From NCBI RefSeq assembly GCF_009647655.1, contig NZ_WJFD01000001.1, positions 372,001 to 436,000 of the forward strand: DNA of 64,000 nt, written 5' to 3'. This DNA comes from Chitinophaga sp. SYP-B3965 (GTDB lineage: Bacteria > Bacteroidota > Bacteroidia > Chitinophagales > Chitinophagaceae). Position numbers and translations under genes: made by a program. The notes beneath the pieces were generated by a model that was not told the DNA's origin, did not search any database, and saw only the letters and a program-made list of their open reading frames with translations. Shown piece after piece: positions 54,595 to 63,058 of this stretch (its first letter is position 1; each line of letters opens with the position of its first letter).

Positions 54595-55321
54595 TGCCAT
54601 CATCATTGATGACGAACAACACAATGTGATCAACCTGCAACGTTTGCTGGAACAGCATTGCAAAGAAGTGACCGTAGTAGCTACAGCAACCAATGCAGAC
54701 GATGGCATCGCCATGATCCGCCAACACCAACCGAACCTTGTTTTCCTGGACATTCAAATGCCCGGGAAAACAGGGTTTGATCTCTTGCTCGCATTACCAA
54801 AGATAGATTTCGAAATAGTATTCGTCACCGCCTTTGATCAATACGGTATCCCCGCCGTAAAGTTCTCCGCCATGGATTACCTGATGAAACCGGTAAATGT
54901 GGAAGAATTAAAAGGCGCCGTACAAAAAGCTATTTCCCGCAAAAGCAACAGCATGGAACACCTGGTGGCCATTTTAAAACAGGGCACACAACGCCATGAA
55001 CACCGCATCGCTTTACCATCCGCTAAAGAAACAAGATTTGTATACGTAAAGGATATTGTACGTTGCGAAAGCAGCAATAGCTATACTTCCTTCTTTATGC
55101 AGGATGGAGAGAAGATAGTGGTATCCGTATCTATTTATGAGTATGCAGAAATGCTGGGAGAATATGGTTTCCTGCGCTGCCATCAATCCCATATCATTAA
55201 TAAATTGTTTGTACGGAGCATCGTAAAAGAAGGCGGCTTTTATCTGCAGATGAAGGGTGGTGAAAAGATCCCCGTTTCCCGGGATAAGAAAGATTGGGTG
55301 AAAAAAGAAATGGGGGCGTAA
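54587..55321 (+). CDS. LytTR-family response regulator
   Basis: 244 residues. The receiver domain (1-120) has Asp8/Asp9 and the phosphorylated Asp55 (VFLDIQMPGKTG), with Lys in YLMKPVN. The LytTR DNA-binding domain occupies about 140-240 (FVYVKDIVRCESSNSYTSFFM, LRCHQSHIINKLFV, IPVSRDKK). It acts with the kinase encoded just before it. Confidence 0.95.
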   Translation: MINAIIIDDEQHNVINLQRLLEQHCKEVTVVATATNADDGIAMIRQHQPNLVFLDIQMPGKTGFDLLLALPKIDFEIVFVTAFDQYGIPAVKFSAMDYLMKPVNVEELKGAVQKAISRKSNSMEHLVAILKQGTQRHEHRIALPSAKETRFVYVKDIVRCESSNSYTSFFMQDGEKIVVSVSIYEYAEMLGEYGFLRCHQSHIINKLFVRSIVKEGGFYLQMKGGEKIPVSRDKKDWVKKEMGA

Positions 55322-55385
55322 AGCCTTACTTATTATGTGCGATGAACAAAGGCAATCTTTTTCATGCGTTTAAGATTTAAGAAAA

Positions 55386-55410
55386 GTGCCCTTGCAGAAA
55401 GCAAAGGCAC
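55386..55410. terminator. Weak hairpin between convergent genes
   Basis: GTGCCCTTGC (55386-55395) and GCAAAGGCAC (55401-55410) pair with one mismatch around AGAAA. No long T-tract on the plus strand; the minus-strand side is T-rich. It lies between the LytTR gene and the minus-strand small gene at 55467. Confidence 0.45.
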
Positions 55411-55466
55411 CTTATGTTGCAATTCCTTATGTGGCAGGAATTGCCATTCTCAATCCACAACTGCGC

Positions 55467-55637
55467 CTAATCTTCCGAATCGTCCGGTGTGGGATCCTCT
55501 TCCATATGAATAGCATCATCTACGAATTCGCCTCCATCACTGGTATCCCCTTCAGGGAAAGGCCTTTTAATATGTTCGATGTCTTTTGATGGAGGCACGT
55601 ATTTCCTTGGATCGTCCGTATGAAAAAAGATGCTCAT
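55467..55637 (-). CDS. Small acidic hypothetical protein
   Basis: 56 residues from ATG 55637 (MSIFFHTDDPRKYVPPSKD); an in-frame TTG at 55667 overlaps the preceding gene and is less likely. The C-terminal half is strongly acidic (DDAIHMEEDPTPDDSED). No family recognised. It starts 26 bp after the alpha/beta hydrolase and probably shares its transcript. Confidence 0.5.
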   Translation of the reverse strand: MSIFFHTDDPRKYVPPSKDIEHIKRPFPEGDTSDGGEFVDDAIHMEEDPTPDDSED

Positions 55638-55663
55638 CTTGATATAATTAAAGGGTGAAGAAA

Positions 55664-56686
55664 TCAATCCTGCAGCGCTTTCCGGATAGCCGCCGCTGCC
55701 TGAAAGAGTGCTATCTTAACTGCCGGTATACCGGCCAGGGGATTGAGTAAACCATAATCGTGGATCAGTCCGTTATGCCTGTTCACAGTTACCGGCACAC
55801 CGGCTTCATCCAGCTTCCGGCCATAAGCTTCTCCTTCATCGCGCAGTACGTCATTCTCCGCTGTCTGGATGAGGGTAAGCGGTAATCCTTTCAGTTGCGC
55901 AGCAGTAGCCTGCAGGGGAGAAGCATATATCTCTTTGCGCTTTTTTAGATCTGGCAGGTAATTATCCCAGAACCAGATCATCATGTTCCTGGTAAGGAAC
56001 CGTCCTTCGCCTAACGTTTTGTAGGAATCCGTTTCGAAATTTGCGTCTGTCACCGGCCATAACAATATCTGTAGTTTAAACGCAGGGCCGCCTTTGTCTT
56101 TGGCCATCAATGCAACAGCCGCAGTCATATTCCCACCTACACTATTGCCGGCAATCGCGAGGTTTTTCCCGTTAACGCCTATTTCATCACCATGAGCAGC
56201 TACCCATTTGGCCGTAGCATAGATCTGGTTGATGGCAACAGGATACCTGGCTTCCGGCGATGGCGTATAATCCGGAAAAACAGCCACCATTCCGCTGGTC
56301 ACCACCAGGTCCCGTACTAACCTTCTATGGGTGGGATAATCTCCCAATACCCATCCACCGCCATGGACGTAAATAAACGCCCCGCTTCCTGCTTTAGCGG
56401 ATAAAGGTTTCACGATGTGGATGGTAACCGTTTGGCCATCCTGTGTAATGGTTTTTTCTGTTTCTATTATATCAGCATAATCAAAAGGAACAGATTGCTG
56501 CGCGTTTACCAATACCGCGCGGGCATCTGCAGGACTCAGTTGTTCTATTGGTTTTCCATCACCTGCATTAAGGACTTTAAGGAAGTCCCTTACCTGCAGA
56601 AAGATGTGCGGATCATTTTCCGGTTTGCTGGATTGTGCCATAGCTACAGTGTTTATAAGTGTGAAAAGGAGAAGTAGTTTTTTCAT
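55664..56686 (-). CDS. Exported alpha/beta hydrolase (HSL-like esterase)
   Basis: 340 residues with signal peptide MKKLLLLFTLINTVAMAQ. The oxyanion-hole motif is FIYVHGGGWVLGDY, the nucleophile Ser is in GNSVGGNMTA, the Asp in TAENDVLRDEGE and the His in GLIHDYG. This is the hormone-sensitive-lipase (family IV) esterase pattern. Its ATG overlaps the stop codon of the AhpD-like gene by 4 bp, so the two are one operon. Confidence 0.9.
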   Translation of the reverse strand: MKKLLLLFTLINTVAMAQSSKPENDPHIFLQVRDFLKVLNAGDGKPIEQLSPADARAVLVNAQQSVPFDYADIIETEKTITQDGQTVTIHIVKPLSAKAGSGAFIYVHGGGWVLGDYPTHRRLVRDLVVTSGMVAVFPDYTPSPEARYPVAINQIYATAKWVAAHGDEIGVNGKNLAIAGNSVGGNMTAAVALMAKDKGGPAFKLQILLWPVTDANFETDSYKTLGEGRFLTRNMMIWFWDNYLPDLKKRKEIYASPLQATAAQLKGLPLTLIQTAENDVLRDEGEAYGRKLDEAGVPVTVNRHNGLIHDYGLLNPLAGIPAVKIALFQAAAAIRKALQD

Positions 56687-57114
56687 TGGGGGAAAGTGCT
56701 AAAAGTATTATTGAAACGATTCCAGGTATTAATGGTGGTAATAGCCAACGTGAGGTCAACCAGTTCTTTCTCGGAAAAATGTTGCTTAGCCTGGTTAAAG
56801 ATCTCATCCGTTACATCACAAATGGTAACAGCTTCTGCAAGGGCCAAAGCAGCTCTTTCCTGATCAGTGTACCAGGGCACTTGCCGCCATGCGATCACAC
56901 CATACAAGCGTTTCTCTGTTTCACCTTTGGCCTTCGCGTCATTATAATGCATGTCGATACAAAAGGCGCAGCTATTCATTTGTGATACCCTTAAGTTTAC
57001 CAGTTCCCGGAGTGTTCCTTCCAGGGTGGATTTGCTTAAATATGCTCCAATGCCATAAAGCGTCTTTAAAGCATCACGCCCTTTTTCCATAGCGTTTAAT
57101 CTTGTTTCCATCAT
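56683..57114 (-). CDS. Carboxymuconolactone decarboxylase/AhpD-like protein
   Basis: 143 residues, AhpD-like all-helical fold. The redox motif is MNSCAFCIDMHYNDA (CxxC followed by H), typical of alkylhydroperoxidase-type members. Further family residues are RLYGVIAWRQVPWYTDQERAAL. It would reduce peroxides or have a related role. In operon with the esterase; an ATG three bases further in is an alternative start. Confidence 0.9.
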   Translation of the reverse strand: MMETRLNAMEKGRDALKTLYGIGAYLSKSTLEGTLRELVNLRVSQMNSCAFCIDMHYNDAKAKGETEKRLYGVIAWRQVPWYTDQERAALALAEAVTICDVTDEIFNQAKQHFSEKELVDLTLAITTINTWNRFNNTFSTFPQ

Positions 57115-57121
57115 GTGAGTT

Positions 57122-57427
57122 TTAGTAAGGGTGATTGCTTATTTTTTGTGCCATGTCAAGATTCATGTTCTCAGCATACATGCCGTAGCTGTCTACTACT
57201 GTTCCTTTAACACCGGATGAGGAAGAAATGGCATACAACACAGCACTGTCCTCAGGGTTGGAATCTCCTTCAAAGCGGTAGAACTCATCTACATGAAATT
57301 CCTCAGGAGTGAGGCGGAGATCCAGGTCGCCGCAATAAAGGCAGGAGGATTCAATAGAGAAATCCTCCGTATAGCCCCTGGCTTTAACGTCAGCCAGTGC
57401 ATCAATCAGGGATTGGAAAGTTTTCAT
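57122..57427 (-). CDS. Small conserved Bacteroidota protein
   Basis: 101 residues: MKTFQSLIDALADVKARGYTED, then LRLTPEEFHVDEFYRFEGDSNPEDSAVLYAISSSSGVKG. It resembles a family of about 100-residue Bacteroidota proteins sometimes labelled phosphoribosylpyrophosphate synthetase without good reason; no such active site is visible. A CLYCGD pair of cysteines lies near residue 30. 7 bp before the AhpD-like gene, probably first in that operon. Confidence 0.7.
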   Translation of the reverse strand: MKTFQSLIDALADVKARGYTEDFSIESSCLYCGDLDLRLTPEEFHVDEFYRFEGDSNPEDSAVLYAISSSSGVKGTVVDSYGMYAENMNLDMAQKISNHPY

Positions 57428-57641
57428 TGTTCATTTTTTTTGTTGTGGAATTACAGCAAGACTAAACTTGTGCCAATATTTTAGAAGGCTGATTTGCAAT
57501 ATTTTAATTTTTATAGCCGGGAGAAAATTATTGGTATATCAATAAATATTGAAATTGCAGATAGGGTAGGGCGTTGAAAAAGAATACTTTGTGATTTTGA
57601 AGAGGAAGTGTTGTAAATTTAGGCTAACAAAATGTTGCCCA

Positions 57642-59024
57642 TTGAAAGCTAAAATTCTAATTGTAGAAGATCAGTTCATTGAAGCCAAAGGTTTGAATGT
57701 GATCCTCACCAATGCAGGATATTCTACGTGTACTATTGCAAGGTCTGTTGCTGTGGCATTGACTGTAATTGAAAAGGAAAAGCCGGATCTGGTATTAGTC
57801 GATATATTTTTGCAGGGAGAAGAAACCGGTATTGATCTTGGTAAAATATTGAACGAAAAAGGCATGGCCTTTGTGTATCTCTCTGCCAATTCCAACAGGC
57901 AGATACTCGATGCTGCAAAGTCAACAAAGCCCTATGGTTTTATGGTTAAGCCATTCCGTGCAAAGGATGTATTGATCATGCTGGACGTGGCCCTGTACCT
58001 GCATAAGAACAGGATGCCTGAAAATGTGTTGGTGCCAAAATCCATCCCCGCATCACTGCCTCCGGAGTTCAGTCACCTGGTAGGCAAAAGCCGGAAGTTT
58101 ATGGAGTCTTTGGAACAGGCCAGGCTGGTAGGTCCTATGGATACCTCTGTACTGATAACAGGAGAAAGTGGTACAGGCAAAGAAGTGATCGCACATTCCA
58201 TTCACAAATTTTCCGCACGTAAGAACAAACCATTCATCGTGGTGAATTGCGGCACACTACCCGTTAACCTCATCGAATCAGAATTATTCGGTCATGAAAA
58301 AGGTTCCTTTACCGGCGCCATTACCAGGCGGGCAGGCAAGTTTGAATTGGCAGACGGCGGAACTATTTTCCTGGATGAAATAGGAGAGCTGCCGCTTGAA
58401 TTGCAGGTTAAATTTCTAAGGGTGCTGCAGGAAAGAGAGATTGAACCAATAGGAGGTAAACCTCAAAAGATCAATGTAAGACTATTAGCAGCTACCAACA
58501 AAGATCTGGAAGACGAAGTAGCCTCAGGGCGTTTCAGGATCGATCTCTTTTACCGCCTGAATGTATTCCCCTTACTATTGCCATCGCTCCGCGAAAGGAA
58601 AGAAGACATCCCCTTTCTGGCAGATTACTTTCTGAAGAAGTATGGCGCTGAAAACGGAAAATCCATTCCCTCCCTTTCAAAGGAAGCCATCGAAAAACTG
58701 ATGGCCTATCATTGGCCCGGCAATATCAGGGAACTGGAAAATACCATCCAGCGGAATGTAGTACTGGCTAATGGCGGTGTGATCAATTCCCTGGAAATAC
58801 CCGTTTCCAGGCTGGCTCCCGCCCAGGCACTTAATGATAAGAACAGGTTTAAAACCATGATAGAGAACGAAAGGGATCATATCCTGGCCGTACTCGAAAG
58901 CTGCAACTGGAAAATATCAGGAAAAGGCGGCGCTGCCGAAGTCCTGGACATCAACGTGAATACTTTAAATTCAAGGATAAAAAAACTGGGCATTGAAAAG
59001 GAGATCATTGCCCGGAAAAGTTAA
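57642..59024 (+). CDS. NtrC-type sigma-54-dependent response regulator
   Basis: 461 residues if started at TTG 57642 ([11 protein letters not shown]); the frame is also open from GTG 57591. Receiver domain (about 1-125, [11 protein letters not shown] with the phosphorylated Asp), AAA+ domain (about 150-385) with Walker A GESGTGKE, sigma-54 contact loop GSFTGA in place of GAFTGA, Walker [14 protein letters not shown], and a Fis-type helix-turn-helix at the end ([22 protein letters not shown]). It activates sigma-54 promoters, probably under control of the kinase that follows. Confidence 0.9.
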   Translation: MKAKILIVEDQFIEAKGLNVILTNAGYSTCTIARSVAVALTVIEKEKPDLVLVDIFLQGEETGIDLGKILNEKGMAFVYLSANSNRQILDAAKSTKPYGFMVKPFRAKDVLIMLDVALYLHKNRMPENVLVPKSIPASLPPEFSHLVGKSRKFMESLEQARLVGPMDTSVLITGESGTGKEVIAHSIHKFSARKNKPFIVVNCGTLPVNLIESELFGHEKGSFTGAITRRAGKFELADGGTIFLDEIGELPLELQVKFLRVLQEREIEPIGGKPQKINVRLLAATNKDLEDEVASGRFRIDLFYRLNVFPLLLPSLRERKEDIPFLADYFLKKYGAENGKSIPSLSKEAIEKLMAYHWPGNIRELENTIQRNVVLANGGVINSLEIPVSRLAPAQALNDKNRFKTMIENERDHILAVLESCNWKISGKGGAAEVLDINVNTLNSRIKKLGIEKEIIARKS

Positions 59025-59052
59025 CCGATTTTACCATTCTAGCTTTTTTCTT

Positions 59053-59826
59053 ATGGCGGATGTCACTAACGCTTATGGTATCCTGATGATGGTAATAATT
59101 GCCGCAGTGGCATACCTGTTATATAGAAGCAAAGAGAAAAACAGGAAAGAGAGCAATGAGAAGAACAAGAGACTGGAACAATTAGAAAAAGACAAGGAAT
59201 GGCTGATGAAAGAGATCCATCACCGGGTAAAGAATAACTTCCACATAGTAGCCAGCCTGCTGGAAATACAATCCAGTTACCTGAAGAATAAGGAAGCCCT
59301 GTCTGCCATAAAAGACAGCCAGCACCGGATACATTCTATGTCCATCATTCATCAAAAGCTTTACCAGTCGGAATCACTTTCCACCATCCACATGCCCGAG
59401 TATATCTATGAACTGGTGGAATACCTGAAGGAAAGTTACGCCATCCGCGAGAACATCCGCTTCGACCTGCATATCGAAAAGATCGAATTGAACCACGCCT
59501 CTGCCATCACCTTAGGCCTGATCCTGAATGAAGCCATCACCAATGCCATTAAATATGCCTTTGCCAATACAGCAGAAGGCAAGATCTCCATTTCCCTCAC
59601 CCATATTTCCGAGACACAGATCCTGCTGAGCGTTTCAGATAACGGCAGAGGCCTGCCGGCAGACTTTAACAACCAGATAGGTGCTTCCATGGGCATGGAA
59701 CTGTTGCAGGGGCTCACAGATGATATCGGTGGTACCTTTAATATTCAGACACATGAGGGCACGCATATCAATATCATTTTTAGCGATGTGGCTAAGAAGG
59801 GGGAGGATGTGGAGTTTAAGAGCTGA
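59053..59826 (+). CDS. Sensor histidine kinase of the HisKA_2 type
   Basis: 257 residues from ATG 59053 (MADVTNAYGILMMVIIAAVAYLLY), chosen because the earlier in-frame start at 58993 overlaps the preceding gene. One membrane helix, a short coiled segment, then the HisKA_2 box EIHHRVKNNFHIVASLLEIQ with the phospho-accepting His, and ATPase boxes NEAITNAIKYAF and SDNGRGLPADF. It has no periplasmic sensor, so any input is within the membrane or cytoplasm. Likely partner is the NtrC-type regulator upstream. Confidence 0.88.
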   Translation: MADVTNAYGILMMVIIAAVAYLLYRSKEKNRKESNEKNKRLEQLEKDKEWLMKEIHHRVKNNFHIVASLLEIQSSYLKNKEALSAIKDSQHRIHSMSIIHQKLYQSESLSTIHMPEYIYELVEYLKESYAIRENIRFDLHIEKIELNHASAITLGLILNEAITNAIKYAFANTAEGKISISLTHISETQILLSVSDNGRGLPADFNNQIGASMGMELLQGLTDDIGGTFNIQTHEGTHINIIFSDVAKKGEDVEFKS

Positions 59827-59877
59827 TCCAAGCGCCTGTCAAACAATCTCCCAAATTCTGCTATCTTTAACCCCCAA

Positions 59878-60450
59878 ATGAATGAACAGGCCCTAGTCCA
59901 GCAACTCCGCTCCGGCGATCCGATGGCCTTCCGCTTCCTCTACGAACGGTACGCTCCCCGCCTTGCCGCTTTCGCCACCCGCTTCAAAGCCAGCAGGGAA
60001 GAATCCGACGAGATCGTACAGGAAACCTTCATCCGCATCTGGAAACACCGGGACCGGATAGACGCCAATGCTCCCTTCGAAGCATACATCATCACTATCG
60101 CCAAAAATCTCATTTACAACCAGATAAGAAAGATCGGTCATCAGCAAACCTACATACGGGAAATCACCAACCAGTTCAGCCAGCAGGAGCCTAACACCAA
60201 CGCCAGGGAGTTACAGCAGCTTATCGGCAAAACCATGCAGGAGCTACCGGATAAATGCCGTGCCATCTTCCGAAAAAGCAGGCTGGAAGGCTATTCCAAC
60301 GCTCAGATAGCAGAAGAAATGGCCATTTCAAAGAGTACCGTAGAGAACCAACTGAACAAAGCCCTGAAGATCATGCGCAAACGCCTTGAGGATCATGGGT
60401 ATAGCACTTCACTAATGGCCATTCTCTTTATTTTCAATAAATTTTTATAA
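59878..60450 (+). CDS. ECF RNA polymerase sigma factor (set 3)
   Basis: 190 residues. Region 2: AFRFLYERYAPRLAAFATRF, then DEIVQETFIRIWKHRD; region 4: LPDKCRAIFRKSRLEGYSNAQIAEEMAISKSTVE. It ends in SLMAILFIFNKFL, a hydrophobic tail like those of the other two sigma factors here. TATCTTTA (59862-59869), one mismatch from a -7 box, lies 8 nt before the ATG. Confidence 0.93.
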   Translation: MNEQALVQQLRSGDPMAFRFLYERYAPRLAAFATRFKASREESDEIVQETFIRIWKHRDRIDANAPFEAYIITIAKNLIYNQIRKIGHQQTYIREITNQFSQQEPNTNARELQQLIGKTMQELPDKCRAIFRKSRLEGYSNAQIAEEMAISKSTVENQLNKALKIMRKRLEDHGYSTSLMAILFIFNKFL

Positions 60451-60521
60451 ACCCCATAGGTGCAAACGCATACTCAGGTGTATGCTTATATGTACCGGCA
60501 GGAAAACTTAAAACAGCGATT

Positions 60522-61577
60522 GTGGAAAAGGAAATCTTAAAGCGGTACCTGGAAGGTACAGCTTCGTCAGAAGAAGAAAGTTTAGTGTTTGGTTGGCTGA
60601 CGGACCCCTCAAAACGTTATGAGATACTCAGTTGGATCGAATCATACTGGACAGAGTACCGGATGGAAACCGGCCCTGTGCCAACTTTTGAAGAGGTCTT
60701 TGGAGAAGCGCTCAAAGCGGAAAAGAAGGAAGGCAAAGTAGTAGCCCTCCATCGCAACAGGAGGATATGGATGTATGCAGCTGCAGCCTGCGTGGTATTC
60801 TTTGCCACAGGGCTCTGGATAGGAAACTTCCTGAAAGCGAAACCGGCAGACAATAAATGGCTGTTGAGCAAAGCACAGACAGGAAAAGGGGAGAGGACGC
60901 AGCTGATGTTAAGCGATGGCTCTGAAGTATTCCTGAGCCCTGAAACAGAACTCATGATCCACCAGGAAGTAGCGGCTAATCCCGTAGTGTACCTGGAAGG
61001 AGAGGCATATTTCAAAATGAAGGATACCACCAGGTCTCTGGTTATCAAAACCAAGGAACTGGTAACAACAGCAAAAGGCTCGCGGATCAATATCTCCGCG
61101 TTTACGAAAGACAGCACCGTAACGGTATCAGTAGAAGAGGGGAACGCAAAAGTAGTGGAGAATAATGAAACCACTTTCCCGCTGATCAAATTACGCAAGC
61201 CTAAAAAAGATACTACCGCGCCTCAAACCTTGCCGCTCGCAAAGATCAGGCCCGCAAAGGTTTCAGTAATGGTAAATGACCAGGAACTCATGACCTTCAA
61301 TAAGAATAACGGTAATGCAGAGTTGAGTGTTAAAAAAGAAGAAAGCGATGACGTTCTCGTTTTCGATAATGCCGGAGAAAAGGAAATTGTTGCGAAGTTG
61401 AAAAAGTGGTTTGGTGTACAAACCTTCTTTACAGAACCATTGGAAGACAATGAAACCTTTTCCGGCGATTATAATAAGAACGCCACTTTACAGGAAGTGT
61501 TATCAGGCATTTCCATCGCCTTAAAGCAGGACATCCGTATCCACGGAACAACTGTTTACCTGATAAAGAAGAAGTAA
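60522..61577 (+). CDS. FecR-type anti-sigma factor (set 3)
   Basis: 351 residues from GTG 60522 (read as MEKEILKRYLEGTASSEEE). Membrane helix at about 82-104 (IWMYAAAACVVFFATGLWIGNF), FecR domain with VYLEGEAYFKMKDTTRSLVIKTKE, and a DUF4974-like C-terminus (VAKLKKWFGVQTFFTEPLED). An extra stretch of about 60 residues rich in Lys and Pro separates the two periplasmic parts. The partner SusC downstream lacks an STN domain, so the input to this anti-sigma factor is unclear. Confidence 0.9.
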   Translation: MEKEILKRYLEGTASSEEESLVFGWLTDPSKRYEILSWIESYWTEYRMETGPVPTFEEVFGEALKAEKKEGKVVALHRNRRIWMYAAAACVVFFATGLWIGNFLKAKPADNKWLLSKAQTGKGERTQLMLSDGSEVFLSPETELMIHQEVAANPVVYLEGEAYFKMKDTTRSLVIKTKELVTTAKGSRINISAFTKDSTVTVSVEEGNAKVVENNETTFPLIKLRKPKKDTTAPQTLPLAKIRPAKVSVMVNDQELMTFNKNNGNAELSVKKEESDDVLVFDNAGEKEIVAKLKKWFGVQTFFTEPLEDNETFSGDYNKNATLQEVLSGISIALKQDIRIHGTTVYLIKKK

Positions 61578-61697
61578 CTATTCCTTGCACACGTAATGAT
61601 TATTGTAATGCAAAAAAATAACAGCAGCCGCTGAAGGGGATACTATTGCCCAATAGCGACAGGGAATATTAACTATTAAACACAACATACCTTGAAC

Positions 61698-63053
61698 ATG
61701 TCAAAAGTCAACCATTATCTCTTTATCCTGCTGATGGCAGGTCTGTTTATTGCTTGTAAGAAAGAAGATAAACGCGGCAAACTCGCGGGGATCACTGAAT
61801 TCAGTATTCCTTCCGTGACAGCCCCTTTTACAGTAGACCATTCTCTGCTGAAAGTATGGAATGTGGATAGCCTCCCATTCCAGACGAATGTCTCTGCCCT
61901 CGTGGCCACATTCGTAAAAGTACCCGGCGCTATCGTGAAAGTAGGCACCGTTGTACAGGAATCAGGTGTTACGCTAAATAATTTTACCAGCCCTGTAGTA
62001 TACACAGTAACGTCTGAAGACGGCGCTACCGTTCGTAACTACACCGTACAGGTAAATGTAGCCAAACTGGATCCTAAAGCCGTAGCATGGCAGAAGCATG
62101 GCGATGCAACATTTGGTTCATTTCATGATGTGCAGGCCGGTTTCTTTAATGGAAAATTTTACGCCTTCGGCGCCACTTTAAACCCAGTCACTTTTGGCGC
62201 GTTCCAATCGGACAACGCCACAACCTGGACGCGTTTATTAGCCGCCGATAATAATGGCGATTCTATCCCCAAAGGAGAACATGGAAAGCTGGTCACCGGT
62301 TTCAAGAACAAGATCTGGTTACTCGGTGGCTTGCTTCCAGGCTCTGGTTTTACTTTCAGTGCTGTAACAAATAAAGTATGGAGCTCTTCAGACGGACTTA
62401 CCTGGACGGCTTCCTCACCTGCCGTAGCTACAGACCGCTGGAGCGCCCGCGAACGCATCAATGCGGTGGTGTTCAAAGAAAAATTATGGGTGATAGGTGG
62501 AAACGGTTATCCCAGCTTTGGCAATGCCAACAGCTACGGTACTGCTTTTAACGATGTTTGGAATACAGAAGACGGTAACGCCTGGACGCAGATCACTGCT
62601 GCAGCTCAATTCCCTCCACGTCGTAATCCCGCTGTATTTGTCTACAAAGAAAAGATCTGGGTAGTAGGTGGTTTGGATAACGGCAACGTTTACAAAAACG
62701 ATATCTGGAATTCCGCAGACGGCATCACCTGGACACAGGTAACACAAGTAAACGCAGCCCCGCTCCGCCAGGGTCATCAGATAGTGGTACACAGAAATCA
62801 ATTGTTACTCATCAGCGGTGAAAACGCCGGTGTTGGCCAAAGTGATCTCTGGGTATCTGAAGATGATGGTGTGAACTGGACGAAAGTAGCAGAAGTAGAT
62901 CCTCGTGCATTGCCTGCACAGTTCCCTGCCCGCATCGCTTTTTCCGCATTCGTAAATAACAATATCATCTGGATCATAGGCGGCACCGGCAGAACAAGCA
63001 ACCCGGCCACATACCCTAACGTAATTGAAATCTGGAAAGGCGGACTCAACTAA
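61698..63053 (+). CDS. Kelch-like beta-propeller lipoprotein (DUF6242-like)
   Basis: 451 residues from ATG 61698 (MSKVNHYLFILLMAGLFIAC, lipobox FIAC); an in-frame TTG at 61692 is not needed. A small beta domain (about 25-125, ending RNYTVQVNVAKLDP) precedes about five kelch-like repeats, each with a W-x-S/T-x-D-G-x-x-W pattern (WSSSDGLTWTAS, WNTEDGNAWTQ, WNSADGITWTQ, WVSEDDGVNWTK). Surface lipoprotein of unknown ligand. It lies between FecR and SusC, where SusC normally follows directly. Confidence 0.82.
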   Translation: MSKVNHYLFILLMAGLFIACKKEDKRGKLAGITEFSIPSVTAPFTVDHSLLKVWNVDSLPFQTNVSALVATFVKVPGAIVKVGTVVQESGVTLNNFTSPVVYTVTSEDGATVRNYTVQVNVAKLDPKAVAWQKHGDATFGSFHDVQAGFFNGKFYAFGATLNPVTFGAFQSDNATTWTRLLAADNNGDSIPKGEHGKLVTGFKNKIWLLGGLLPGSGFTFSAVTNKVWSSSDGLTWTASSPAVATDRWSARERINAVVFKEKLWVIGGNGYPSFGNANSYGTAFNDVWNTEDGNAWTQITAAAQFPPRRNPAVFVYKEKIWVVGGLDNGNVYKNDIWNSADGITWTQVTQVNAAPLRQGHQIVVHRNQLLLISGENAGVGQSDLWVSEDDGVNWTKVAEVDPRALPAQFPARIAFSAFVNNNIIWIIGGTGRTSNPATYPNVIEIWKGGLN

Positions 63054-63058
63054 TAAAC

